Shown in pieces: positions 6,573 to 13,286 of a stretch of DNA of 13,435 bases (positions are counted from its first letter, which is position 1; each line of letters opens with the position of its first letter). Origin of the DNA: Bordetella parapertussis (lineage in GTDB: Bacteria; Pseudomonadota; Gammaproteobacteria; Burkholderiales; Burkholderiaceae_B); the NCBI GenBank assembly GCA_943331855.1, contig CALQNE010000070.1, positions 1 to 13,435 of the forward strand, read 5' to 3'. The translations under genes were made by a program, and so were the position numbers. The notes beneath the pieces were generated by a model, which saw only the letters and a list, made by a program, of their open reading frames with translations, ran no database searches and was not told the origin of the DNA.

Positions 6573-7515
6573 CTTGAATGACCTTTGCCCACCGCGCGGT
6601 ATCTTCTGCAATTTTTTGCGTGAAGTCCGCCGGGCTGCCACCCACAGCTTCAATCCCCACCCCGGCCAATTGTTGGACAACGGCCGGATCTTTTAACGCC
6701 CGATTTAAGGCCTGATTCAGTTTTGTAATTACTTCAGGCGCCAAACCCGCTGGCCCAAACACCCCAAACCAGGTCAACGATATAAAGCCAGGCAGGTCTT
6801 GAGCAATGATCGGTACATCAGGTACAAGCACAGACCGCTCAACGGCTGAAATACCCAGGGCCCTGACCTTGCCGTCGCGCACATGCGGATATGCAGACGA
6901 AAAACTATCGAAGATCACATCCAGCCGGCCAGCCATTAAGTCGGGCATCGCCAAGGCCGTGCCTTTGTAAGGCACGTGGGTCAACTTGATCCCCGCCAAC
7001 GCCTGAAACCGTTCGCCAGACAAATGGGGGATGCCACCGGTACCCGCTGAGCCAAAATTAAGTTTGCCCGGATTTTGCTGCGCGTACTGAATAAACTCTT
7101 TTACCGTTTTAGCGGGTGACGATAAAGGCACGATCATCATAGAAGGTGACTGCGCCGCGTAGCTGATCGGCGTGAAATCTTTAGTGGGATTAAAGGGTGT
7201 TGCAGGATTCAACAAAGGCCCTAAGACGTGCGTGCTGTTTGTGGATAACAACAGCGTATATCCGTCGGGGGCTGCTTTAGCAGCGAGCTCAGCCCCAATC
7301 ATGCCGGCCGCGCCGCTTTTATTGTCGATCACGATTGTCTGATCGAGCTCGGCTGAAAACTTCTGCACAATAATGCGGCCAACGATGTCCGTGCCGCCGC
7401 CCGCCGGAAACGGTACGATCAGCTTAATAGGACGATTCGGATAGCCTGTTTGCGCGCTCACGGCCTGCATACAAAAAAGGCTCACTGCCAAAAATAGCTT
7501 GCCGCTGGTTTTCAT
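6550..7515 (-). CDS. Second Bug/TctC-family periplasmic substrate-binding protein
   Basis: A receptor of the same family as the product at 4288-5271 but clearly divergent from it, so probably with a different ligand. It has 321 aa. The signal peptide ends near Ala21 (AVSA-Q). Motifs: YPNRPIKLIVPFPAGGGTD (25-43), VIDNKSGAAGMIGAE (62-76), KAAPDGYTLLL (80-90), GSAGTGGIPHLSGE and THVPYKGTALAM in the ligand region, and FGVFGPAGLAPEVI near the hinge. The Shine-Dalgarno before 7515 is poor (GAGAG), but the start gives a correct signal peptide. It stands alone on the minus strand, convergent with the dehydrogenase and divergent from the cobalamin riboswitch. It is therefore outside the B12 regulon and not in an operon with any permease. 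Confidence 0.93.
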   Translation of the reverse strand: MKTSGKLFLAVSLFCMQAVSAQTGYPNRPIKLIVPFPAGGGTDIVGRIIVQKFSAELDQTIVIDNKSGAAGMIGAELAAKAAPDGYTLLLSTNSTHVLGPLLNPATPFNPTKDFTPISYAAQSPSMMIVPLSSPAKTVKEFIQYAQQNPGKLNFGSAGTGGIPHLSGERFQALAGIKLTHVPYKGTALAMPDLMAGRLDVIFDSFSSAYPHVRDGKVRALGISAVERSVLVPDVPIIAQDLPGFISLTWFGVFGPAGLAPEVITKLNQALNRALKDPAVVQQLAGVGIEAVGGSPADFTQKIAEDTARWAKVIQDAKISLQ

Positions 7516-7594
7516 TGAAAGTCTCTCATTTTTTGGATACTGCCTGAATTAGACTACTTTTTTGTTGAAAGCGACTCCCTTAAGTCTTTGCCGT

Positions 7595-7600
7595 TAAAAT
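7595..7600 (+). promoter_or_regulatory. Candidate -10 box for the cobalamin operon
   Basis: TAAAAT, a 5-of-6 match to the sigma-70 -10 hexamer, lies just before the first paired bases of the riboswitch (7603), where a transcription start would be expected. No good -35 box lies at 16-18 nt: the nearest TTGAAA (7565-7570) is 24 nt away. Support comes mostly from position. Confidence 0.3.
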
Positions 7601-7602
7601 AG

Positions 7603-7820
7603 CCTCGTTGGTGCTCGTAGTGTGGTTCACATGCTGCAGTTCAACGGGAAGCAGAAAGACGTCTTCGATTGCTCGGATCGTCTAGCCTGCGCTGCCCCCG
7701 CAACGGTCAAGCGAACAAGCCTTGCGGCTTCGCTTCTGTCAAGATAGCCACTGGTCGTCTGAACAAACGGCTGGGAAGGCGACAGAGGTTGCTTCGCTAG
7801 CCCGGATACCGGCCAACAGG
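7603..7820 (+). ncRNA. Cobalamin (adenosylcobalamin-class) riboswitch aptamer
   Basis: A cis-acting leader RNA that binds cobalamin and shuts down the downstream B12 genes when the vitamin is plentiful. All conserved blocks are present in order: GGTGC (7610-7614), AACGGGAAGC (7643-7652), GCTGCCCCCGCAACGGTCAA (7691-7710), the B12-box element AGCCACTG (7746-7753), GGGAAGGCGA (7773-7782), and AGCCCGGATACCGGCC (7799-7814). The closing helix P1 can be drawn as CCT-C-GTTGG (7603-7611) with CCAACAGG (7813-7820). The arm at about 7711-7735 (GCGAA...TTCGC) forms a variable stem. The length of about 218 nt is normal for the class. It directly precedes cobU and so controls the whole salvage operon. Confidence 0.96.
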
Positions 7821-7823
7821 GAT

Positions 7824-7847
7824 GCAGTGTGCACAAACGCACACTGC
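7824..7847 (+). promoter_or_regulatory. Perfect 9-bp hairpin just after the riboswitch, probable expression platform
   Basis: GCAGTGTGC (7824-7832) pairs with GCACACTGC (7839-7847) over a 6-nt loop, starting 4 nt after P1. In cobalamin riboswitches the helix following P1 often forms the regulatory hairpin. The sequence after the stem (TTAAACGC) lacks the U-run of an intrinsic terminator, and the cobU start is 66 nt further on. A short hairpin CACCG (7861-7865) / CGGTG (7876-7880) also lies before the start. Whether control is by termination, Rho or translation is not settled by sequence. Confidence 0.55.
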
Positions 7848-7912
7848 TTAAACGCTCAAGCACCGTCGGGGATGGCGGTGACGAGCTCTGCCGTTGTTGT
7901 AGGTCGCGCCAC

Positions 7913-8512
7913 ATGACTCAAGTCGTGCGCAGTGAATTGATATTAGGCGGTCAAAAAAGCGGCAAATCTCGCCGCGCAGAAGCGCTCGCCCAAAACTGGC
8001 TGAGCAGCGACCCAACACGTTCGGCTGTATTGATCGCGACAGCGCAGGCGCTAGATGGCGAGATGCGTGTGCGCATTGAACAACATCAGCGCGATCGCCT
8101 ATCACGCGTACCAGGCATGATCACGATTGAAGAACCATTGGCTCTTGCGCAGACCGTCGGTGCGCATAGCCACGCCAACAAACTGATTGTGGTGGATTGC
8201 CTGACCCTTTGGCTCACCACACAACTGATGCCCATGCCATCAGGAAGCAAACAAACGCCTCGAGCATCGATCGCCAATAGTTTAAGCACATGGCATACCA
8301 ATGCAACTGAGTTATGCACTGCGATCGCGCAAGCACCTGGGCCCGTTGTTGTCGTGAGTAATGAAATTGGGCTGGGCGTGATCCCTTTGGGTAAAGAGGT
8401 GCGTGACTTTGTGGATGCGCTGGGCTTGCTGAATCAAATGGTCGCAGCAACCTGCGAGCGCGTCACACTCATGACCGCTGGACTGCCTTTGATGCTTAAG
8501 GGGGCAACTTGA
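7913..8512 (+). CDS. cobU: Adenosylcobinamide kinase / adenosylcobinamide-phosphate guanylyltransferase
   Basis: Bifunctional enzyme (CobU, also CobP) that phosphorylates adenosylcobinamide and transfers GMP to make adenosylcobinamide-GDP in nucleotide-loop assembly. From the ATG at 7913 it has 199 aa, near the family norm of about 180. Seen: P-loop GGQKSGKS (12-19), LIATAQALDGEMRVRIEQH (40-58) with His58 at the guanylylated-His position of the RIxxH motif, TIEEPLAL (71-78), VVDCLTLWL (93-101), SNEIGLGVIP (149-158), and LGLLNQ with TAGLPLMLKG at the end. An upstream in-frame ATG at 7829 lies inside the riboswitch-proximal hairpin and adds a non-family sequence, so 7913 is preferred, with a modest AGG about 9 nt before it. 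First gene of the B12 operon. Its stop overlaps the btuF start. Confidence 0.93.
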   Translation: MTQVVRSELILGGQKSGKSRRAEALAQNWLSSDPTRSAVLIATAQALDGEMRVRIEQHQRDRLSRVPGMITIEEPLALAQTVGAHSHANKLIVVDCLTLWLTTQLMPMPSGSKQTPRASIANSLSTWHTNATELCTAIAQAPGPVVVVSNEIGLGVIPLGKEVRDFVDALGLLNQMVAATCERVTLMTAGLPLMLKGAT

Positions 8513-9411
8513 ATACCCCTATCAGCTTCAGGCATACAGCCAGACATTACGCAATTTGTGCCCTACTCATCCTGCTGACCCTCGGCGCCATGACGACGCG
8601 CGCGCAATCGTTTGTAACGGATGATCGTGGTGTCACACATCACTGGGCCGCAGCGCCCCAACGCGTCATCACCTTGCTGCCCTCGTTAACTGAAACCGTC
8701 TGTGCGCTCGAGCAATGCGCACGTTTAGTTGGCACTGACCGTTATTCAAACTGGCCCGCGCTAGTCACGACCTTGCCTACTCTGGGCGGAGGTATGGATC
8801 CGAATATTGAAGCGATTATTTCCTTAAAACCGGATGTGGTGTTCACTGCACAGTCGTCGCGCAATGCCGAACGACTAGAAGCCCTGGGTTTAAAGGTTGT
8901 AGCGCTAGAAACTAAAAACCACGCCGATGCCAAGCGGCTGTTGGACAAGGTCGCGCAAACGCTTGGCGTTGCACCCGAACACGCTCAGCAGCTTTGGCAA
9001 AATATCGATCAAGGTGTAACTGCAACGGCACGCAGTCTGCCGGCAAGCACACAACGGCTTCGCGTGTATATCGAAGTAAATCAAGCTCCTTTTGGCGCGG
9101 GTCCATCGTCTTTTATCGGCGAAACGCTCAGCCGCCTTGGAGCGCAAAACATCTTGCAGGCTCGGCCCGAAGCGTTTCCGCGCATCAATCCTGAATTCGT
9201 CGTGCGCGTACAACCTGATCTCATTATGATCAGCGAACGTGACTTAGCAGACATGCGCAAGCGCCCTGGATGGGCCAACCTGAAGGCCGTCAAAGAAAAC
9301 CACATTTGTGCGTTTCCAACGACCGAGCAAGACGTTCTGGTTCGGCCAGGACCGCGCTTAGCTGAAGCCGCGCAGCTCATGGCGGATTGCCTAAAGAGGT
9401 TCGCTTCATGA
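8509..9411 (+). CDS. btuF: Periplasmic cobalamin-binding protein of the B12 ABC importer
   Basis: Captures corrinoid in the periplasm for BtuCD. It has 300 aa with a signal peptide: basic start, hydrophobic CALLILLTLGA (17-27), likely cleavage after Ala32 (TTRA-Q). It then shows the BtuF/FecB-type fold: APQRVITLLPSLTETVCALE (49-68), GTDRYSNWP (75-83), LGGGMDPNIEAIISLKPDVV (92-111), a long linking helix, GPSSFIGETLSRLGAQN, and INPEFVVRVQPDLI. The start is TTG at 8509, because the only other nearby start (Met28) would remove the signal peptide. AAGGGGG lies 6 nt upstream, and the TTG overlaps the cobU stop as TTGA, which implies translational coupling. The family alone could also bind haem or siderophores. 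The riboswitch and cob neighbours make B12 by far the likeliest. Confidence 0.9.
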   Translation: MNTPISFRHTARHYAICALLILLTLGAMTTRAQSFVTDDRGVTHHWAAAPQRVITLLPSLTETVCALEQCARLVGTDRYSNWPALVTTLPTLGGGMDPNIEAIISLKPDVVFTAQSSRNAERLEALGLKVVALETKNHADAKRLLDKVAQTLGVAPEHAQQLWQNIDQGVTATARSLPASTQRLRVYIEVNQAPFGAGPSSFIGETLSRLGAQNILQARPEAFPRINPEFVVRVQPDLIMISERDLADMRKRPGWANLKAVKENHICAFPTTEQDVLVRPGPRLAEAAQLMADCLKRFAS

Positions 9412-10430
9412 GCGGATCATCGACCAAGCTTCCAAGACGCTCAATACGCGCCCCGACTTTAGCCTGTCTTTTAGTCACGCTGTGCGTCACCGCCTTGCTG
9501 GCGGGCTTAAGTGTTGGCAGTGCGGGAATTGAGCCGTTCTGGACACTCTTGACGGATCCGGTTGCTGCGCAAATTATCTTTGAGATTCGTGTGCCACGCA
9601 CGCTTGGCGCGCTGCTTGCCGGCGGACTACTGGGTCTGGCGGGGGCTCTGGCTCAAGGGCTCTTTCGAAATCCGCTGGCCGATCCGTTTTTACTCGGCAG
9701 CGCTTCAGGCGCTTCAGTGGGCGTCGCACTGGTCTTGGTAAGTTTTGGGCTGTCGCCTGTCGCGACGCAATGGTTTATCAAAGTCGGGCTCACCGGTGCA
9801 GCCTTTCTTGGCGCAATACTCGCTGTGTTTTTAACCTTAAGTTTGGCCCGCGGTGTTCAGCACACCCTGCGACTTTTATTAGCGGGCGTGATCGTCGGAG
9901 TGGTGCTGGGGGCGCTCACCTCATTACTCTCGTTAACGCACCCTGATATTTTGCAATCCATGCAAGCCTTTATGCTCGGTTCAACAGCCTTTGTCAGCGG
10001 ATCGGCATGCGCAATCATGGGCGTCGTCTGGTTAGTCTGCAATGCTTCTGGCATTGCACTATCGAGGGTCTTAGACGCCTTAGCCTTGGGCGAAGCCACT
10101 GCACTCAGCTTAGGCCTACCCTTAAACCAGCTTCGTGTAGTCTTAATTGGTATTCTCGCCTTAGCAACCGGGACCGCAGTGGCTCAAACAGGCCTGATTG
10201 CTTTTGTTGGTTTGGCGGCTCCACATCTTGTCCGTGCAATTGTACGCGTCCGCTACGCTTGGCTACTGCCGCTCGCGAGCCTGATGGGCGCCTTACTCTT
10301 GTCCCTTGCAGATCTCTTGGCGCGCGGCTTAATCGCACCCCAAGAACTCGCTGTGGGCGTGCTCACCGCGATTCTAGGGGGTGGCTATTTGATGTGGCTC
10401 ATGAATCATCAAGGGCCAACGCATGACTGA
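9408..10430 (+). CDS. btuC: Cobalamin ABC importer permease (FecCD/BtuC family)
   Basis: Inner-membrane permease that forms a dimer through which corrinoid passes, driven by BtuD. It has 340 aa with about ten hydrophobic segments. Signatures: RVPRTLGALLAGGLLGLAG (61-79), RNPLADPFLLGSASGAS (87-103), TGLIAFVGLAAPHLVR (261-276), which carries the coupling region that contacts the ATPase, and PQELAVGVLTAILGGGYLMW (311-330). The ATG at 9408 overlaps the btuF stop as ATGA and has AAGAGG about 8 nt upstream. An upstream TTG at 9387 would use up that ribosome-binding site and is not preferred. The end overlaps the btuD start by 8 nt. BtuC and related siderophore permeases share motifs; the operon decides the name. 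Confidence 0.92.
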   Translation: MSGSSTKLPRRSIRAPTLACLLVTLCVTALLAGLSVGSAGIEPFWTLLTDPVAAQIIFEIRVPRTLGALLAGGLLGLAGALAQGLFRNPLADPFLLGSASGASVGVALVLVSFGLSPVATQWFIKVGLTGAAFLGAILAVFLTLSLARGVQHTLRLLLAGVIVGVVLGALTSLLSLTHPDILQSMQAFMLGSTAFVSGSACAIMGVVWLVCNASGIALSRVLDALALGEATALSLGLPLNQLRVVLIGILALATGTAVAQTGLIAFVGLAAPHLVRAIVRVRYAWLLPLASLMGALLLSLADLLARGLIAPQELAVGVLTAILGGGYLMWLMNHQGPTHD

Positions 10431-11223
10431 TTCAAGCGCAACGCTCAAGGCCGTGCCCATCGCCTTCGAAACACGAAGCTTAGAGATCAAGCGCGGTCAA
10501 CGCAGCGTGATCAAGGGCCTGAACCTAAAAATATCGACGGGCCGCTGGTGCGCCATTGTCGGGCCCAACGGCGCCGGTAAGTCTTCATTGCTTTTAGCGT
10601 TGGCAGGAGTTCTGCCTTTTCAAGGCGAGATACTTCTGTTCAATCAACCCTTAAAACAATACGCTGCACAACAGCGCGCGCGTCGCGTCGCGTGGCTTGC
10701 ACAGAGCTCGGTGCAAAGCGCTGACGATCTGACTGCCTATGATGTTGTAATGCTGGGTCGAATCCCGTATCAATCTTGGCTGAACGGACAAAGTCAGGCG
10801 GATCATGCAGCCGTCGAGCACGCCTTAAAACTCACGCACGCCTGGGACTGGCGCAACCGAGGGCTTGGCACGCTGTCTGGTGGCGAAAAACAGCGCGTGT
10901 TGCTGGCCCGACTACTCGCTGTTGAAGCAGATGTCTTATTGATGGATGAGCCGTTAGCAAATCTTGACCCTCCCCATCAGGCCGACTGGATACAGCTCGT
11001 GCACGGCTTAGTCGCCCAGGGCAAAACTGTAGTCAGCGTTTTGCACGACGTGACGCTCGCACTATATGCCGATGATGTGGTCGTGATGTCTAACGGACAA
11101 GTTCAATATATGGGCAAGCGCGACGACAATCGCTTACACAGCAACATAGAAAACGTCTTTGAACAACGCATTGCGATACAACCTCTCGGCAGCGGCTGGG
11201 TGGCCTTACCAAAACTCGTTTAA
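10423..11223 (+). CDS. btuD: Cobalamin ABC importer ATP-binding protein
   Basis: Cytoplasmic ATPase that powers BtuC. It has 266 aa. Seen: Walker A GPNGAGKSS (47-55), Q-loop WLAQ (91-94), signature LSGGEKQR (151-158), Walker B VLLMDEP (171-177), D-loop LANLD (178-182), and H-loop His208 in VLHD. All catalytic elements are intact. The AYDVVMLGRIPY stretch (105-116) after the Q-loop is characteristic of FecE/BtuD-type importers. The ATG at 10423 lies inside the end of btuC (8-nt overlap), with AAGGG about 8 nt upstream. cobO follows after 16 nt. Confidence 0.93.
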   Translation: MTDSSATLKAVPIAFETRSLEIKRGQRSVIKGLNLKISTGRWCAIVGPNGAGKSSLLLALAGVLPFQGEILLFNQPLKQYAAQQRARRVAWLAQSSVQSADDLTAYDVVMLGRIPYQSWLNGQSQADHAAVEHALKLTHAWDWRNRGLGTLSGGEKQRVLLARLLAVEADVLLMDEPLANLDPPHQADWIQLVHGLVAQGKTVVSVLHDVTLALYADDVVVMSNGQVQYMGKRDDNRLHSNIENVFEQRIAIQPLGSGWVALPKLV

Positions 11224-11239
11224 CACTGGATACTTTGAT

Positions 11240-11809
11240 ATGGAAATTGTTTCACCCCCAACCGAAAAACCTTACGATAAATCAACCGGCGAACGCAGAG
11301 GCTTGTTGATCATCAATACCGGTGACGGCAAAGGCAAGAGCACCGCTGCCTTCGGTTTGGCCATGCGCGCACACGGGCGCGGCAAAGCAGTGAAGATTTT
11401 TCAATTTATGAAAGTGCCGAGCGCGCGCTTTGGCGAACACCGCGTCTTTGAACAATTAAATGTACCGATCGAAGGCTTGGGCGATGGCTTTAGTTGGAAG
11501 AGTCAAGACCTTGAACATTCGGCACAACTTGCACGCGACGGCTGGGCCAAGGCAAGCGCAGCGATCTTAAGCGGCGATTTCTTTATGGTGACACTAGATG
11601 AACTGACCTATCCGATTACCTTTGGCTGGGTTCCTCTCGAAGATGTGCTGCAGACCTTACGCACACGTCCCCCTGAAGTACACGTTGTCATAACGGGCCG
11701 CCGTTGTCCGGCAGAAATCATTGAGATCGCCGATACCGTCACCGAGATGACCATGGTCAAGCACGCCTTCGATGCGGGCATCCCTGCGCAACGCGGGATA
11801 GAAGATTAA
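11240..11809 (+). CDS. cobO: Corrinoid (cob(I)alamin) adenosyltransferase, CobO/BtuR type
   Basis: Transfers the 5'-deoxyadenosyl group of ATP to the cobalt of Co(I) corrinoids. It has 189 aa, a little shorter than E. coli BtuR (196). Seen: P-loop NTGDGKGKSTAAFGLAMRA (26-44), VKIFQFMK (51-58), GDGFSWKSQD (81-90), LDELTYPI (119-126), VVITGRRCP (149-157), and VKHAFDAGIPAQRGIE (173-188), all aligning with BtuR in order. The ATG at 11240 is chosen because the longer frame from 11159 lies within btuD and adds unrelated residues. The ribosome-binding site is weak (TGGA), so translation may be coupled to btuD, 16 nt upstream. The 3' end forms the left arm of a 12-bp inverted repeat, and the stop overlaps a mini-ORF start as TAATG. 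Confidence 0.94.
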   Translation: MEIVSPPTEKPYDKSTGERRGLLIINTGDGKGKSTAAFGLAMRAHGRGKAVKIFQFMKVPSARFGEHRVFEQLNVPIEGLGDGFSWKSQDLEHSAQLARDGWAKASAAILSGDFFMVTLDELTYPITFGWVPLEDVLQTLRTRPPEVHVVITGRRCPAEIIEIADTVTEMTMVKHAFDAGIPAQRGIED

Positions 11810-11820
11810 TGCCCGCATCG
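11770..11820 (+). repeat. Perfect 12-bp inverted repeat across the cobO stop codon
   Basis: CGATGCGGGCAT (11770-11781) and ATGCCCGCATCG (11809-11820) are exact reverse complements separated by 27 nt. The left arm is cobO coding sequence. The right arm starts at the ATG that overlaps the cobO stop. The loop may carry a small inner pairing, CCC (11782-11784) with GGG around 11794-11796. There is no U-run after it, so an RNA coupling or regulatory structure is more likely than an intrinsic terminator. Confidence 0.75.
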
Positions 11821-11841
11821 TTCGAAGCTGAAAACAAATGA
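11809..11841 (+). other. 10-codon mini-ORF bridging cobO and cobQ
   Basis: The frame MPASFEAENK begins at an ATG sharing its A with the cobO stop (TAATG) and ends at a TGA overlapping the cobQ start (ATGA). It therefore fills the 28-nt gap exactly. A GGGA/GAAG-rich stretch lies just upstream of it, while cobQ itself has a poor ribosome-binding site. This suggests a relay for reinitiating ribosomes rather than a functional peptide (inference). Chance cannot be excluded. Confidence 0.4.
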
Positions 11842-13286
11842 CCGCGCGCTGCGTCATGGTGCTTGGCACCACAAGCGGCGCTGGCAAAAGCTGGCTTGCA
11901 ACGGCGCTGTGCCGTTGGTATACGCAACGGGGCTTCAAAGTCGCGCCCTTTAAAGCGCAGAACATGAGCAATCATGCGCGTGTCGTCGCAAACGCACACG
12001 GCTGGGGTGAAATCGGTTCTGCTCAGTATTTTCAAGCCTTGGCGGCAAGTTGCATTCCCGAAGTACGGATGAATCCCGTGCTCTTGAAGCCTGAAGCCAA
12101 TTCAATGAGTCAAGTGGTACTGCTCGGTCAAGTCAACACTGAACTGACCCAAATACCTTGGCGCGAGCGCAGCGAAAAACTTTGGCCTTACATTACTGAA
12201 GCACTTAATGCTTTACGCGCAGAGAATGATGTCATCATCATTGAGGGTGCGGGTTCTCCGGCTGAAATCAATTTAATGGATCGTGACATCGTCAATCTAC
12301 GGGTCGCGCAGCACGCCCAGGCGCGTTGTTTACTCATCACAGACATTGATCGAGGCGGCGCTTTCGCGCACTTGTATGGCACGTGGAGTTTGCTATCTAA
12401 AGCAGATCAAGCACTGATTCACGGCTTCGTATTAAACAAGTTTCGCGGAGACGTCAGTTTATTAAGCCCTGCTCCAGAACAGCTTTTAAAGTTAACCGGA
12501 GTGCCAACTGTCTCAACGCTGCCTTTCTGGCGCGAACATGGCCTACCCGAAGAAGACGGTTTGTTTGACGATCGCAGTCTGCCCTTTGCTCAAGGCGCTC
12601 GAACGGTTGCAATTATTGCCTACCCTTGTGCCAGCAATCTGGATGAATTTGAACCTCTCAAAAAAATACCCAATCTACGACTGGTATGGGTGCGTCATCT
12701 AAATCAGTTATCTACACTCACAATGAATGACTGGTTAATCTTGCCAGGTTCTAAGCAGACCAGCGCTGATCTCAGTTGGTTAAACGCGCAGGGCTTCGCA
12801 CCGGCTATACACACCCACGTCCAGCAAGGGGGTGGCGTACTGGGCATTTGCGGAGGACTTCAAATGTTAGGTCAACGTATGCTCGATCCGCATGGCGTTG
12901 ATGGTACCGCCGAGGGGCTTGGCCTACTGTCTGTCGTGACTGAGTTTTCTAAGATTAAAGCCGTTCGGCACAGTGAAGTGCGGTTTGCTTCAGTCTCTGG
13001 GCCTTGGGCCGCACTTTCTAACATCAAGTGCCGAGGTTATGAAATTCATCAAGGGCATACACAATCAGCGGCCGGTCAAGCGCGCGAAGTCATCAAAGAT
13101 CTCGCTTGGCAAAGCATCTCGGGGGCAGTGTTAGGCCTTTATCTTCACGGTTTGTTTGAAGACCCAGTTGTACTGGCTGCGTTGTTCGGTGTACAGGCAC
13201 CCACCTTAGATGCTGTCTTTGACGGCTTGTCGGACCACCTCGATCGCAATATCGACGCAGACTTTCTGAAACAATTAATTGCTTAA
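11838..13286 (+). CDS. cobQ: Cobyric acid synthase (glutamine-dependent)
   Basis: ATP- and glutamine-dependent enzyme that amidates the b, d, e and g side chains of adenosylcobyrinate a,c-diamide to give adenosylcobyrate. It has 482 aa, normal length. The N-terminal synthetase domain (about 1-230) has VLGTTSGAGKSWLATALCR (8-26), APFKAQNMSNHARV (36-49), MNPVLLKPE (78-86), IIEGAGSPAEINL (134-146), and TDIDRGGAFAHLYGT (168-182). The C-terminal class-I-like amidotransferase domain has GVLGICGGLQMLG (333-345) with nucleophile Cys338, RGYEIHQG (399-406), and LYLHGLFE (434-441) with His437. The ATG at 11838 has only a weak ribosome-binding site and overlaps the stop of the preceding mini-ORF. Corrin-ring genes are not in the window, so whether it serves de novo synthesis or salvage of cobyrinate is open. 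Confidence 0.95.
   Translation: MTARCVMVLGTTSGAGKSWLATALCRWYTQRGFKVAPFKAQNMSNHARVVANAHGWGEIGSAQYFQALAASCIPEVRMNPVLLKPEANSMSQVVLLGQVNTELTQIPWRERSEKLWPYITEALNALRAENDVIIIEGAGSPAEINLMDRDIVNLRVAQHAQARCLLITDIDRGGAFAHLYGTWSLLSKADQALIHGFVLNKFRGDVSLLSPAPEQLLKLTGVPTVSTLPFWREHGLPEEDGLFDDRSLPFAQGARTVAIIAYPCASNLDEFEPLKKIPNLRLVWVRHLNQLSTLTMNDWLILPGSKQTSADLSWLNAQGFAPAIHTHVQQGGGVLGICGGLQMLGQRMLDPHGVDGTAEGLGLLSVVTEFSKIKAVRHSEVRFASVSGPWAALSNIKCRGYEIHQGHTQSAAGQAREVIKDLAWQSISGAVLGLYLHGLFEDPVVLAALFGVQAPTLDAVFDGLSDHLDRNIDADFLKQLIA

Noticed and set aside
7824..7856. Intrinsic terminator as the riboswitch platform
   Set aside because: The stem is good but the following bases (TTAAACGC) are not a U-tract, so it is listed only as a probable regulatory hairpin.
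7829..7912. In-frame 5' extension of cobU from an ATG at 7829
   Set aside because: It begins inside the hairpin following the riboswitch, adds 28 residues that do not fit the family, and has no convincing ribosome-binding site. ATG 7913 gives the expected N-terminus just before the P-loop.
9387..9407. TTG start for btuC at 9387
   Set aside because: It would place the AAGAGG site inside the gene. The ATG at 9408 overlaps the btuF stop as ATGA and has proper spacing.
11159..11239. In-frame 5' extension of cobO into btuD
   Set aside because: The added residues lie in another frame of btuD and have no CobO resemblance. ATG 11240 fits the family better.
11657..12035. Minus-strand open frames across the cobO-cobQ junction
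   Set aside because: They are antisense to two strongly supported genes, with translations lacking family motifs. The open frames reflect base composition.
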